NCBI RefSeq assembly: GCF_013410665.1
Contig: NZ_JACCFM010000001.1
Span: forward strand, 1,798,001 to 1,862,000
Source of the DNA: Leifsonia psychrotolerans
Lineage (GTDB): Bacteria > Actinomycetota > Actinomycetes > Actinomycetales > Microbacteriaceae
Reading direction: 5' to 3'
DNA: 64,000 bases
Positions within the stretch are counted from its first letter, which is position 1. The number at the start of each line of letters is the position of its first letter. Of this stretch, positions 44,670 through 51,929 are shown piece by piece. The notes beneath the pieces are model-generated. The model did no database searches. It saw nothing but the letters and a program-made list of their open reading frames with translations, and was not told the origin of the DNA. Position numbers and translations under genes: made by a program.

Positions 44670-46277
44670 TCACATCCTAAAGAGGCCGAAAGAGGTCTCG
44701 GGCAGGGGCGAGCGTGAGCAGACATCGAGGGCGAGTCCGAGTACCGTGCGGGTGTCGGCCGGGTCGATGATGCCGTCATCCCAGAGACGCGCCGTCGAAT
44801 AGTAAGGGTTGCCCTGCCGCTCATACTGGGCTGTGATGGGGGCGGTGAACTCGACTTCTTCCTCGGGCGAGAATGTTCCACCAGCCTTCTCGATCTGCTC
44901 CCGTTTGACGGTGCCCAAGACCTGCGCGGCCTGGCTACCACCCATGACCGAGATTCGGCTGGCCGGCCAGATCCAGAGAAAACGGGGTGAGTAGGCGCGT
45001 CCACACATCGAGTAGTTGCCAGCACCGAACGACCCCCCGATCACAACGGTGAGCTTGGGCACTCGCGTCGTGGCGACGGCCGTGACCATCTTTGCTCCGT
45101 GCTTGGCGATTCCGCCCGCCTCGGCATCCGTGCCGACCATGAAACCCGAGATGTTCTGCAAGAAGATCAGTGGGATTCCGCGTTGATCGCAGAGTTCGAT
45201 GAAGTGGGCGCCCTTCTCGGCCGATTCGCTGAACAGCACCCCGTTATTCGCGACAATTCCGACCCGATGGCCGTGGAGTCGAGCGAAGCCCGTGATGAGT
45301 GTCGTGCCGTATTCCCGCTTGAACTCGTGGAACTCACTGCCGTCAACGAGACGGGCGATCACCTCGTGCACGTCATACTGGCCGTGCACATCGACCGGGA
45401 CGGCACCGTACAGCTCGCCCTCATCGACCGCGGGGGCGACGCTGTGGGCCACCTCCCACGCGGGCGGATTCGGCTCGGGCAGTGTCGCAACGATGTCACG
45501 CACGATCTGCAGTGCGTGCCGATCGTTTTCGGCCAGGTGGTCGGTGACACCAGAGACTCGGGAGTGCAGGTCGCCCCCGCCGAGCTCTTCTGCCGTCACG
45601 ATCTCGCCGATCGCCGCCTTCACCAACGGCGGACCCCCCAGAAAGATGGTGCCCTGCCCGCGCACGATCACCGTCTCGTCGCTCATCGCGGGAACATACG
45701 CTCCGCCGGCCGTGCACGACCCCATCACCGAGGCGATCTGCGGGATCTTCGCCGCGGACATCCGCGCCTGGTTATAGAAGATGCGCCCGAAATGCTCGCG
45801 GTCGGGAAAGACCTCGTCTTGCAGGGGAAGAAAAGCCCCGCCGGAATCCACCAGATAGATACAGGGAAGCCGGTTTTCGAAGGCGATCTCCTGGGCCCGC
45901 AAGTGTTTTTTGACGGTCATCGGGTAGTAGGTGCCGCCCTTGACCGTGGCATCATTCGAAATGACAAGCACGTGGCGGCCGTGCACGAGGCCGATTCCGG
46001 CGATCAGACCGGCACCCGGGCTGTCGTCGTTGTAAAGCCCCGTTGCGGCCAGCGGGGCGATTTCGAGAAACGGGCTTCCGGCGTCGAGCAGTTCGTCGAT
46101 GCGTTCACGGGGCAGCAGCTTTCCGCGCTCCTGATGCCGCTGGCGTGACTTTTCAGGCCCACCGAGTGCGGCGACGGCCACGCGTTCGCGCAGCTCGGCG
46201 ACGAGGCGGCGCTGAGCCGTCGCCCGTGAGGCGAATGTGGTATCTGTCGGGTCGAGCCGACTCGTGAGTGTCTCCAT
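44670..46277 (-). CDS. accD1: Acyl-CoA carboxylase carboxyltransferase (beta) subunit, AccD1/MccB type
   Basis: The 535-residue length is that of 3-methylcrotonyl-CoA carboxylase beta subunits. Motifs include [59 protein letters not shown] and [20 protein letters not shown], the two oxyanion-hole Gly regions of the crotonase fold. It transfers the carboxyl group from biotin to 3-methylcrotonyl-CoA. It is the first gene of the leucine run and is divergent from the TetR gene at 46363, with an inverted repeat between them. Confidence 0.92.
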   Translation of the reverse strand: METLTSRLDPTDTTFASRATAQRRLVAELRERVAVAALGGPEKSRQRHQERGKLLPRERIDELLDAGSPFLEIAPLAATGLYNDDSPGAGLIAGIGLVHGRHVLVISNDATVKGGTYYPMTVKKHLRAQEIAFENRLPCIYLVDSGGAFLPLQDEVFPDREHFGRIFYNQARMSAAKIPQIASVMGSCTAGGAYVPAMSDETVIVRGQGTIFLGGPPLVKAAIGEIVTAEELGGGDLHSRVSGVTDHLAENDRHALQIVRDIVATLPEPNPPAWEVAHSVAPAVDEGELYGAVPVDVHGQYDVHEVIARLVDGSEFHEFKREYGTTLITGFARLHGHRVGIVANNGVLFSESAEKGAHFIELCDQRGIPLIFLQNISGFMVGTDAEAGGIAKHGAKMVTAVATTRVPKLTVVIGGSFGAGNYSMCGRAYSPRFLWIWPASRISVMGGSQAAQVLGTVKREQIEKAGGTFSPEEEVEFTAPITAQYERQGNPYYSTARLWDDGIIDPADTRTVLGLALDVCSRSPLPETSFGLFRM

Positions 46278-46294
46278 CGACAGCTTCCGGCTAG

Positions 46295-46316
46295 TCAGTT
46301 AGTATTGATTAACTGA
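46295..46316. promoter_or_regulatory. Candidate operator between accD1 and the divergent TetR gene
   Basis: TCAGTTA at 46295-46301 and TAACTGA at 46310-46316 form an exact 7-bp inverted repeat with an 8-bp spacer. It lies 18 bp before accD1 and 46 bp before tetR. A second palindrome, GGCTAGCC, is at 46322-46329. The placement suits binding by the TetR protein at 46363. Confidence 0.5.
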
Positions 46317-46362
46317 ACTCAGGCTAGCCAGTCTGATCCCAGATGTCTAGAGGGGGCGCAGC

Positions 46363-47058
46363 GTGCCAGACTCCGATGCCGTCACCATAACCCTGCGCGG
46401 TCGGGCGAAAGCCGATCGGCGCCAGGCTTTGCTCACGGCCGCGGCGGTTCTCTTTGCCCGGTCCGGATTCAACGGCGTGAGCATTGACGACCTCGGTGCC
46501 GCGGCCGGGGTGAGCGGCCCCGCCGTCTACCGGCATTTCAGTGGCAAACAGGCCCTCCTCTCCGCGTTGCTCGTGGGGGCGAGTGAGGGGCTCCTCACCG
46601 GCGGTCGGGCCGTCGTAGACAGCGCGGCGGATGCGCCGGCCGCGCTCCGTGGGCTGGTGCGCTTTCATGTCGATTTCGCGCTGGCGAACCCCGACGTCAT
46701 CCGGGTGCAGGATCGGGACCTGGCGAGCCTGGGCGACGCCGACCAGCGGAGGGTGCGTACCCTGCAGCGCTCCTATGTCGAGCTGTGGGTGACTGTGCTT
46801 GAACGGCTGAATCCGCAGGCCTCCGTACCCGCGTTGCGTCTGCGTGCCCATGCCACGTTTGGACTCATCAATTCGACCCCGCACAGCGTTTCGAGCTTGC
46901 ACAGCGTTTCGAGCTTGCACAGCGTTTCGAGCTCGCACAGCGTCTCGAGCTCGCACAGCGTCTCGAGCTCGCACAGCGCGCCGCCCGCTGAGCCAGGCGG
47001 CATCCGCGCGCTGCTTGAGCAGATGGCGGTGGCCGCGTTGACGCCGCCCGCCAGCTGA
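46363..47058 (+). CDS. TetR/AcrR family regulator of the leucine cluster, with an internal repeat insertion
   Basis: The start codon at 46363 is GTG and the protein has 231 residues. The helix-turn-helix is at about 20-65 (ALLTAAAVLFARSGFNGVSI, then VSGPAVYRHFSGKQAL). It is placed like Rv2506 of M. tuberculosis, next to the accD1/accA1 genes. Near the C-terminus, after LINSTPHS, an array of six HSVSS(L/S) units interrupts what should be a loop between the last two helices. The last helix then continues (IRALLEQMAVAAL). The frame is intact, so the protein may still be active. Confidence 0.85.
   Translation: MPDSDAVTITLRGRAKADRRQALLTAAAVLFARSGFNGVSIDDLGAAAGVSGPAVYRHFSGKQALLSALLVGASEGLLTGGRAVVDSAADAPAALRGLVRFHVDFALANPDVIRVQDRDLASLGDADQRRVRTLQRSYVELWVTVLERLNPQASVPALRLRAHATFGLINSTPHSVSSLHSVSSLHSVSSSHSVSSSHSVSSSHSAPPAEPGGIRALLEQMAVAALTPPAS
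46882..46978 (+). repeat. 18-bp coding minisatellite in the TetR gene, 5 full units plus a partial one
   Basis: Full units begin at 46882, 46900, 46918, 46936 and 46954, and a partial one at 46972. Units 1-2 end TTG, unit 3 changes to TCG, and units 4-5 also change GTT to GTC, a graded order expected from stepwise slippage. The period is a multiple of three, so unit gain or loss keeps the frame. Confidence 0.95.
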
Positions 47059-47093
47059 CCGACCGAACCGTGCGGGCCCGTTTCGAGGGGTCT

Positions 47094-47774
47094 CTACGCC
47101 GCCGTGGTGCAGACGCACAACTCGTTGCCTTCTGGATCGGCGAGCACCCACCAGTCGGGAGCGTGTTCGTCGGTCAGCAGCAGCCCTCCAGCCGCGACAA
47201 TGTCGTGAACCCGGCCCGGCGCATCCGCCTGCGGGAGGTAGACGTCGAGGTGGATGCGGTTGCGATCGGTGCGCGCGATCTGCATGTGTTGGAACCAGAT
47301 GCGCGGTGAGCGGCCGAGTGGGTCGACCAACTCGATGCCGTCGTCTCCGGACGATTCGAGGTAGCCGAGGCCCACCCGCCAAAACGGGATAAGGGCGCCG
47401 GCGTCGGTGCAATCGATGGCAATGTCGTATCGGGCGGGCAGTGCAGTGGCCGGTGTCGCACCCAACTCATCGGCAATCTCCTGGATGCGCCCGGCGAGGT
47501 GCAGGTCACGCTCGGTCACCCCCGCGGCGTCGTGCGAACTCAGCGCAAATCCCACGCTTCCCCAGCCCAGGGTGACGTCGGGGTGGTGGTTCATCGTCTC
47601 GGCCGCCTGCCCCACACGGGTGACCAGCGCGAGCGCCGATACGAAGTCTGCCGTGTGGAACGTGGCATGCAGGATCCCGTCGAAATGCACGAACGCGGTG
47701 CCGCACACTGCGTCTGCGGTGTCGGCGGGGGTCAGCGTTTTTTCGGGCGTCATGGCTTCACTCTGCTCCGGCAT
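47094..47774 (-). CDS. Pterin-4a-carbinolamine dehydratase-like/VOC fusion protein
   Basis: The 226-residue protein has two parts. Residues about 25-100 look like pterin-4a-carbinolamine dehydratase (ADFVSALALVTRVGQAAE, TMNHHPDVTLGWGSVGFALS with the paired His, then DLHLAGRIQEIA). Residues about 108-226 are a VOC/glyoxalase domain (YDIAIDCTDAGALIPFWRVG, ending DPEGNELCVCT). Such fusions are known in actinobacteria without a proven role. The ATG shares a base with the bkd E2 stop (TGATG). A second ATG at 47753 is possible. Confidence 0.82.
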   Translation of the reverse strand: MPEQSEAMTPEKTLTPADTADAVCGTAFVHFDGILHATFHTADFVSALALVTRVGQAAETMNHHPDVTLGWGSVGFALSSHDAAGVTERDLHLAGRIQEIADELGATPATALPARYDIAIDCTDAGALIPFWRVGLGYLESSGDDGIELVDPLGRSPRIWFQHMQIARTDRNRIHLDVYLPQADAPGRVHDIVAAGGLLLTDEHAPDWWVLADPEGNELCVCTTAA

Positions 47775-49081
47775 CAGACCATCGTCAACACACGAGCCGG
47801 GTTCGACAGCACTCGGGCGATGTCGATCAGCACGCGTGAACCCTGCTCACCGTCGACCAGTCGATGATCGAAGGTCAAGCTAAGCGTCATCACCTGCCGC
47901 AGGGCGACCTCGCCGCGATACTCCCAGGGTTGACGACGGATCGCCCCCAGCGCCAGGATCGCGGCCTCACCCGGGTTCAGGATCGGAGTGCCGGCGTCGA
48001 CTCCGAACACTCCGATGTTGGTAATGGTGATCGTGCCGCCGCGCAGCGCTTCCGGGGCTGTCCTGCCGGCCCGCGCGGCCTCGGCGAGGGTGCTCAGAGC
48101 CAGGCCGAGGGCACGGAGGTCGAGTCTCTCGGCATCCGGAATCGTGGGCACGACAAGCCCGCGGGCAGTGGCGACAGCGATGCCCAGATTCACGTAGTGG
48201 AACTGCACGATCTCAGCGGCTTCTTCATCCCACCGACTGTTCACCGCGGGCGTGCGCACGAGCGCCAGGCAGAGTGCCTTCGCCGCGACCGAGAGAATTC
48301 CGAGGTGCACATCGGCGAAGTCGATCTCGTGTTTCAGAGTCTCGAGGAGCTCCAGTGTGGGCGTCACATCGATGGTGAGAAACTCGGTGACCTGCGGCGC
48401 GGTGAACGCGCTCTGCACCATCGCCGCTGCGGTGAGCTTGCGCACACTTTTGATCGGACTGCGGGTTTCACGAGTTTCTCCCGGGGCGGCGGATGCCACG
48501 CCCTGAGCGGGCGAGACCGGCCGGGCACCCGTGCGGCGAGCTATTTCGGCCAGCACGTCGTCCCGACAGATCAGGCCGTCCGGCCCTGTTCCGGACAGGC
48601 TCGCCAAATCGATGCCATTCTCGCGGGCCAGGGCGCGCACGGGCGGAGTCGATCGGGGTCGTTCTCGTGCGGGCGCGTCTGAATCACCCGCAGGTGCGTC
48701 TGAATCACCCGTCGCCGCGGGCGCGACCGCAGCCGTGCCTCGACGCTCGCGGCGTGCCGGTTGGCCGATCGATTCGGCTGCCGCGCCGTAGCCGACAAGC
48801 ATGGGCTCGCGCACGGGTTCTGTGACTGCAGGCGGTGCGGCATCCGTCACCTCGAACGAGACGAGTGGCTGGCCGACCTGCACCACGACACCGGTGGGCT
48901 GGTGCAGATCGACAACGACGCCGGTGTAGGGCGAGGGCAGTTCGACGACGGCCTTTGCCGTCTCCACATCGGCAATGTGCTGGTTGAGTGTGACGGTGTC
49001 GCCCGGAGCGATGTGCCAGGCGACGATCTCCGACTCGGTCAGTCCTTCGCCGAGGTCGGGAAGCGCAAAGACCCGGATCAT
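47774..49081 (-). CDS. bkdC: Branched-chain 2-oxo acid dehydrogenase E2 (dihydrolipoamide acyltransferase)
   Basis: The 435-residue protein has one lipoyl domain (residues 1-78, lipoyl Lys43 in VETAKAVVEL), a flexible linker, an E3-binding domain (RALARENGIDLASLSGTGPD) and a catalytic domain ending with DHRLVDGEQG, which carries the catalytic His and Asp. It moves the acyl group from E1 to CoA. It overlaps the E1 beta gene by 4 bp (ATGA at 49078-49081). Confidence 0.95.
   Translation of the reverse strand: MIRVFALPDLGEGLTESEIVAWHIAPGDTVTLNQHIADVETAKAVVELPSPYTGVVVDLHQPTGVVVQVGQPLVSFEVTDAAPPAVTEPVREPMLVGYGAAAESIGQPARRERRGTAAVAPAATGDSDAPAGDSDAPARERPRSTPPVRALARENGIDLASLSGTGPDGLICRDDVLAEIARRTGARPVSPAQGVASAAPGETRETRSPIKSVRKLTAAAMVQSAFTAPQVTEFLTIDVTPTLELLETLKHEIDFADVHLGILSVAAKALCLALVRTPAVNSRWDEEAAEIVQFHYVNLGIAVATARGLVVPTIPDAERLDLRALGLALSTLAEAARAGRTAPEALRGGTITITNIGVFGVDAGTPILNPGEAAILALGAIRRQPWEYRGEVALRQVMTLSLTFDHRLVDGEQGSRVLIDIARVLSNPARVLTMV
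48675..48711 (-). repeat. 21-bp tandem repeat in the E2 linker
   Basis: Two copies of a 21-bp unit encode GDSDAPA-GDSDAPA between the lipoyl and E3-binding domains, where length changes are tolerated. Confidence 0.85.
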
Positions 49082-50076
49082 GAGCGGCGTCCCAGCACAC
49101 GGTCGACGGCATCGAGAATGCGATCGAGGTCGGGCAGGTGATGACCCTCCAACTTCGAGGGCGGGTAGGGGATGTCCCAGCCGGTCACCCGCAGCGGGGC
49201 CGCCTCGAGAAAACTGAAGCAGTGCTCGGTGACGGTCGCGATGATCTCTCCCGCGAGACCGCCGGAACGCACCGCCTCATGCGCGACCACGAGCCGGCCG
49301 GTCTTTCTGACCGACGCGTCGAGCGCGGCGTAGTCGATGGGTGCCAGGCTGCGCAGATCGATCACCTCGATCGAGATTCCGTCCGCGGCAGCCGCGAGCG
49401 CGGCATCCGTGGCCACCGAGACAAGCCCGCCGAACGTCGCCAGCGTCACATCGGTTCCCGGGGCGACGACGACGGCGCGCTCGAGCCCTGGCGCCCGATC
49501 CCCCGCCCGATCTGCCGCATCGAGGTCGACCTCGCCCGCAACGTGATAGCGACGCTTGGGTTCGAAATAGAGCACCGGGTCATCGCTGGCGATGGCCTGG
49601 CGAATGAGATCGTAGGAGTCCTGCGGGTTTGACACCGCAATCACCCGCAGGCCCGATGTGTGCGCAAAGTAGGCCTCCGGCGAGTCAGAGTGGTGCTCGG
49701 CTGAACCGATGCCCCCGCCGACGGGCACCCGGATCGTGATCGGCATCGTCATCGCCCCACGAGTGCGGGAGTGCATTTTGGCGACCTGCGTGACAATCTG
49801 GCTGAATCCCGGGTAGATGAAACCATCGAATTGAATCTCGCAGACCGGGCGGTAGCCGCGCATGGCCAGCCCGACCGCAGTGCCGATGATGCCGGATTCC
49901 GCCAGCGGGGTGTCGATCACACGCTGAGCCCCGAACTCGGCCAGCAGGCCGTCGGTCACCCGAAAGACGCCTCCGAGTGTGCCGATGTCTTCACCGAGCA
50001 GCAGCACCCGTGGGTCGTCGAGCAGGGCCTGGCGGAGGCCGGCCCCAATTGCCTTGGCCATCGTGAGTCTGGTCAT
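49078..50076 (-). CDS. bkdB: Branched-chain 2-oxo acid dehydrogenase E1 beta subunit
   Basis: The 332-residue protein shows the transketolase pyrimidine-binding domain (LLGEDIGTLGGVFRVTDGL, FGAQRVIDTPLAESGIIGTA) and the C-terminal transketolase domain. It forms E1 with the alpha subunit, whose gene overlaps by 4 bp. FHSDSPEAYF-type sequence (AEHHSDSPEAYFAH) is the phosphoryl-binding His loop common to E1 beta subunits. Confidence 0.95.
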   Translation of the reverse strand: MTRLTMAKAIGAGLRQALLDDPRVLLLGEDIGTLGGVFRVTDGLLAEFGAQRVIDTPLAESGIIGTAVGLAMRGYRPVCEIQFDGFIYPGFSQIVTQVAKMHSRTRGAMTMPITIRVPVGGGIGSAEHHSDSPEAYFAHTSGLRVIAVSNPQDSYDLIRQAIASDDPVLYFEPKRRYHVAGEVDLDAADRAGDRAPGLERAVVVAPGTDVTLATFGGLVSVATDAALAAAADGISIEVIDLRSLAPIDYAALDASVRKTGRLVVAHEAVRSGGLAGEIIATVTEHCFSFLEAAPLRVTGWDIPYPPSKLEGHHLPDLDRILDAVDRVLGRRS

Positions 50077-51170
50077 GACTGGCTCCCGTGTGCATCGGTG
50101 AAACTTGCGAGGTACGCGGCATATTCAGCCCGCTGCGCTTCCAACGGCGCGAACGGTGTCGCGTAGACGTCGTCGAAGATGCTGAGCGGGTCAGGAGTCT
50201 GCAGAGCGATGCACCGTTCCCGGAGTTCGGCGGCCACGGCATCCGCTCGCGTGGTCGTTTGCTCCTCGATCTCGGGGGTCAGCAGGCCCTCGATTTCCAG
50301 GAGTAGCCGAAGCCGCAGAATCGGATCCTTCAGCTTCCACTCCTCCAGCTCGGCCGCATCCCGGTAGCGGGTGGGGTCATCGGCCGTCGTATGTGGGCCC
50401 ATCCGATAGGTGACGGCTTCGATGAATGTCGGCCCGCCGCCCTGCCGCGCACGATCGAGGGCGAGGCGTGTGACCGCCAGTACCGCCAGCACGTCATTGC
50501 CGTCGACACGGATGCTCGGCACCCCGAATCCCGGCGCACGTTCGGCCAGGTTCACCACCGACTGCAGCCCGACCGGTTCAGAAATCGCCCACTGATTGTT
50601 TTGGCAGAAGAAGACGACGGGCGCGTGATAGCTGGCGGCGAAGACGAGGGCCTCGCTGACGTCGCCCTCGCTCATCGCACCGTCACCGAAGTAGGCGATC
50701 GCCGCGGAGTCCGTGCCATCGAGCGCAGCCCCCATTGCCCAACCGGTCGCGTGCAGGGTTTGCGCGCCGATGATGATCGTGGGTGAGGCCATACCGATCG
50801 AGTACGGATTCCAGCCGGCATGGCTGATACCGCGCCAGGCCCGGAGCAGATCGCCGAGATCGACGCCGCGGCACCAGGCCACGCCGTTCTCGCGGTAGCT
50901 GGAGAAGACGAAGTCGTCGGAACGCAGCGCGCGAGCGGAGCCGACCTGGGACGCCTCTTGGCCGAGCAGCGGTGGCCATAGGCCGAGTTCTCCCTGGCGT
51001 TGCAACGCCGTCGCCTCGGTGTCGATGCGGCGCACGACGACCATGTCCTGATAGAGGGCGATCAGCTGTTCGGCCGTGACATCGGCGACCCAGGAATCGC
51101 TCTCACCGGCGGAAACCCGTCTGCCGGCCGGGGTGATCATCTGCTCATACTCGACCTGAACCTCGCTCAT
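50073..51170 (-). CDS. bkdA: Branched-chain 2-oxo acid dehydrogenase E1 alpha subunit
   Basis: The protein has 365 residues. The thiamine diphosphate motif GDGAMSEGDVSEAL ends with FFCQNNQWAIS (the GDG...NN pattern). The substrate-side loop YRMGPHTTADDPTRYRD resembles that of branched-chain rather than pyruvate dehydrogenase. E1 decarboxylates the 2-oxo acids of leucine, isoleucine and valine. It is first in the order bkdA-bkdB-bkdC. It is divergent from the Lrp/AsnC gene across 161 bp. Confidence 0.94.
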   Translation of the reverse strand: MSEVQVEYEQMITPAGRRVSAGESDSWVADVTAEQLIALYQDMVVVRRIDTEATALQRQGELGLWPPLLGQEASQVGSARALRSDDFVFSSYRENGVAWCRGVDLGDLLRAWRGISHAGWNPYSIGMASPTIIIGAQTLHATGWAMGAALDGTDSAAIAYFGDGAMSEGDVSEALVFAASYHAPVVFFCQNNQWAISEPVGLQSVVNLAERAPGFGVPSIRVDGNDVLAVLAVTRLALDRARQGGGPTFIEAVTYRMGPHTTADDPTRYRDAAELEEWKLKDPILRLRLLLEIEGLLTPEIEEQTTTRADAVAAELRERCIALQTPDPLSIFDDVYATPFAPLEAQRAEYAAYLASFTDAHGSQS

Positions 51171-51258
51171 GCCACACCTCGCTCAGGATGCATCCCCGCG
51201 TCGTTGCGGACGATGGTGTCTCTCGACCTCTCGTGAGCGTACGTCGGGCGCGCAGACC

Positions 51259-51285
51259 GCACAATCACGCCCGATTTGGTTGTGC
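51259..51285. promoter_or_regulatory. Candidate Lrp/AsnC site between bkdA and the regulator gene
   Basis: GCACAA (51259-51264) and TTGTGC (51280-51285) form an inverted repeat with a 15-bp spacer in the divergent promoter region. Lrp-type proteins often bind several weak sites, so this is only a candidate. A possible -10 box of the regulator, TATGGT, lies at 51318-51323. Confidence 0.35.
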
Positions 51286-51331
51286 ATATTGCTCTGTTCT
51301 GCGCCGAAAGGCGGTGCTATGGTCTGGCACT

Positions 51332-51811
51332 ATGCACAGCATTGATGCGACCGATAGCCAGCTACTGCGTGCGCTCATCGACGACCCGCGCGGCACATTC
51401 GTGGCGCTCGCCGGCACGCTCCAACTCTCCCGCAACACCGTGCAGGCCCGCATGACCCGACTCGAGGCCTCGGGCGTGTTTTTGTCATTCGATCGGCGCA
51501 TCAACCCAGTGGCCCTCGGCTATCCGCTGACGGCCTTCATCGAGGTGCATGTTCAGCAGAAGCGACTCGCTCAGATCGTGGCCGATCTCGCCGGCATTCC
51601 CGAGATTGTGCAGGCGCACGGCATGAGCGGCACGACCGATCTGCTCGTACAGGTGGTCTGCACGGATGCCGACGATCTCTTTCGCATCGATGGCACGATT
51701 CTCGCCGTCGATGGCGTCGACCGCACGGCCACCTCGCTGGCGATGGGCGAACTGATCCCCTATCGGCTGCGACCGCTGCTCGATCGCATCTCGCCGCCGC
51801 AGGGTAGGTAG
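51332..51811 (+). CDS. Lrp/AsnC family regulator (BkdR-like)
   Basis: The start at ATG 51332 gives 159 residues. The N-terminal helix-turn-helix begins IDATDSQLLRALIDDPRGTF and recognises DNA through LAGTLQLSRNTVQARMTRLE. The C-terminal RAM domain (PEIVQAHGMSGTTDLLVQVV) should bind a small effector such as a branched-chain amino acid. It is divergent from bkdABC, as BkdR is in pseudomonads. Few bases separate a possible -10 box (51318-51323) from the ATG, so the transcript may be leaderless. Confidence 0.92.
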   Translation: MHSIDATDSQLLRALIDDPRGTFVALAGTLQLSRNTVQARMTRLEASGVFLSFDRRINPVALGYPLTAFIEVHVQQKRLAQIVADLAGIPEIVQAHGMSGTTDLLVQVVCTDADDLFRIDGTILAVDGVDRTATSLAMGELIPYRLRPLLDRISPPQGR

Positions 51812-51847
51812 CGCGTCCGCAGGGCAGGTACGGCGAGCAGGCAAGCA

Positions 51848-51882
51848 CAAGGGCCCGCCTGCCGAAGCAGAGCGGGCCCTTG
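51848..51882. terminator. Bidirectional transcription terminator between the Lrp gene and pnp
   Basis: CAAGGGCCCGC (51848-51858) pairs perfectly with GCGGGCCCTTG (51872-51882). Inside, CTGC and GCAG add four pairs closing a CGAA loop, with one bulged A. It lies between convergent genes, so it can serve both. There is no T-run on either side. Confidence 0.8.
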
Positions 51883-51929
51883 CGTCTCACCGGCAGCCTG
51901 GCGAGAGGCGAACCGGGAGATCTTTCTGA

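Noticed and set aside
42629..44680. A 683-residue open frame on the plus strand opposite the carboxylase alpha gene
   Set aside because: The minus strand carries all biotin carboxylase and biotin-carrier motifs. The plus frame is Arg/His/Gly-rich without any recognisable fold.
46773..47041. Repeat-rich proteins in the other frames of the TetR minisatellite
   Set aside because: An 18-bp array is open in every frame by nature. Only the TetR frame has a domain before and after the array.
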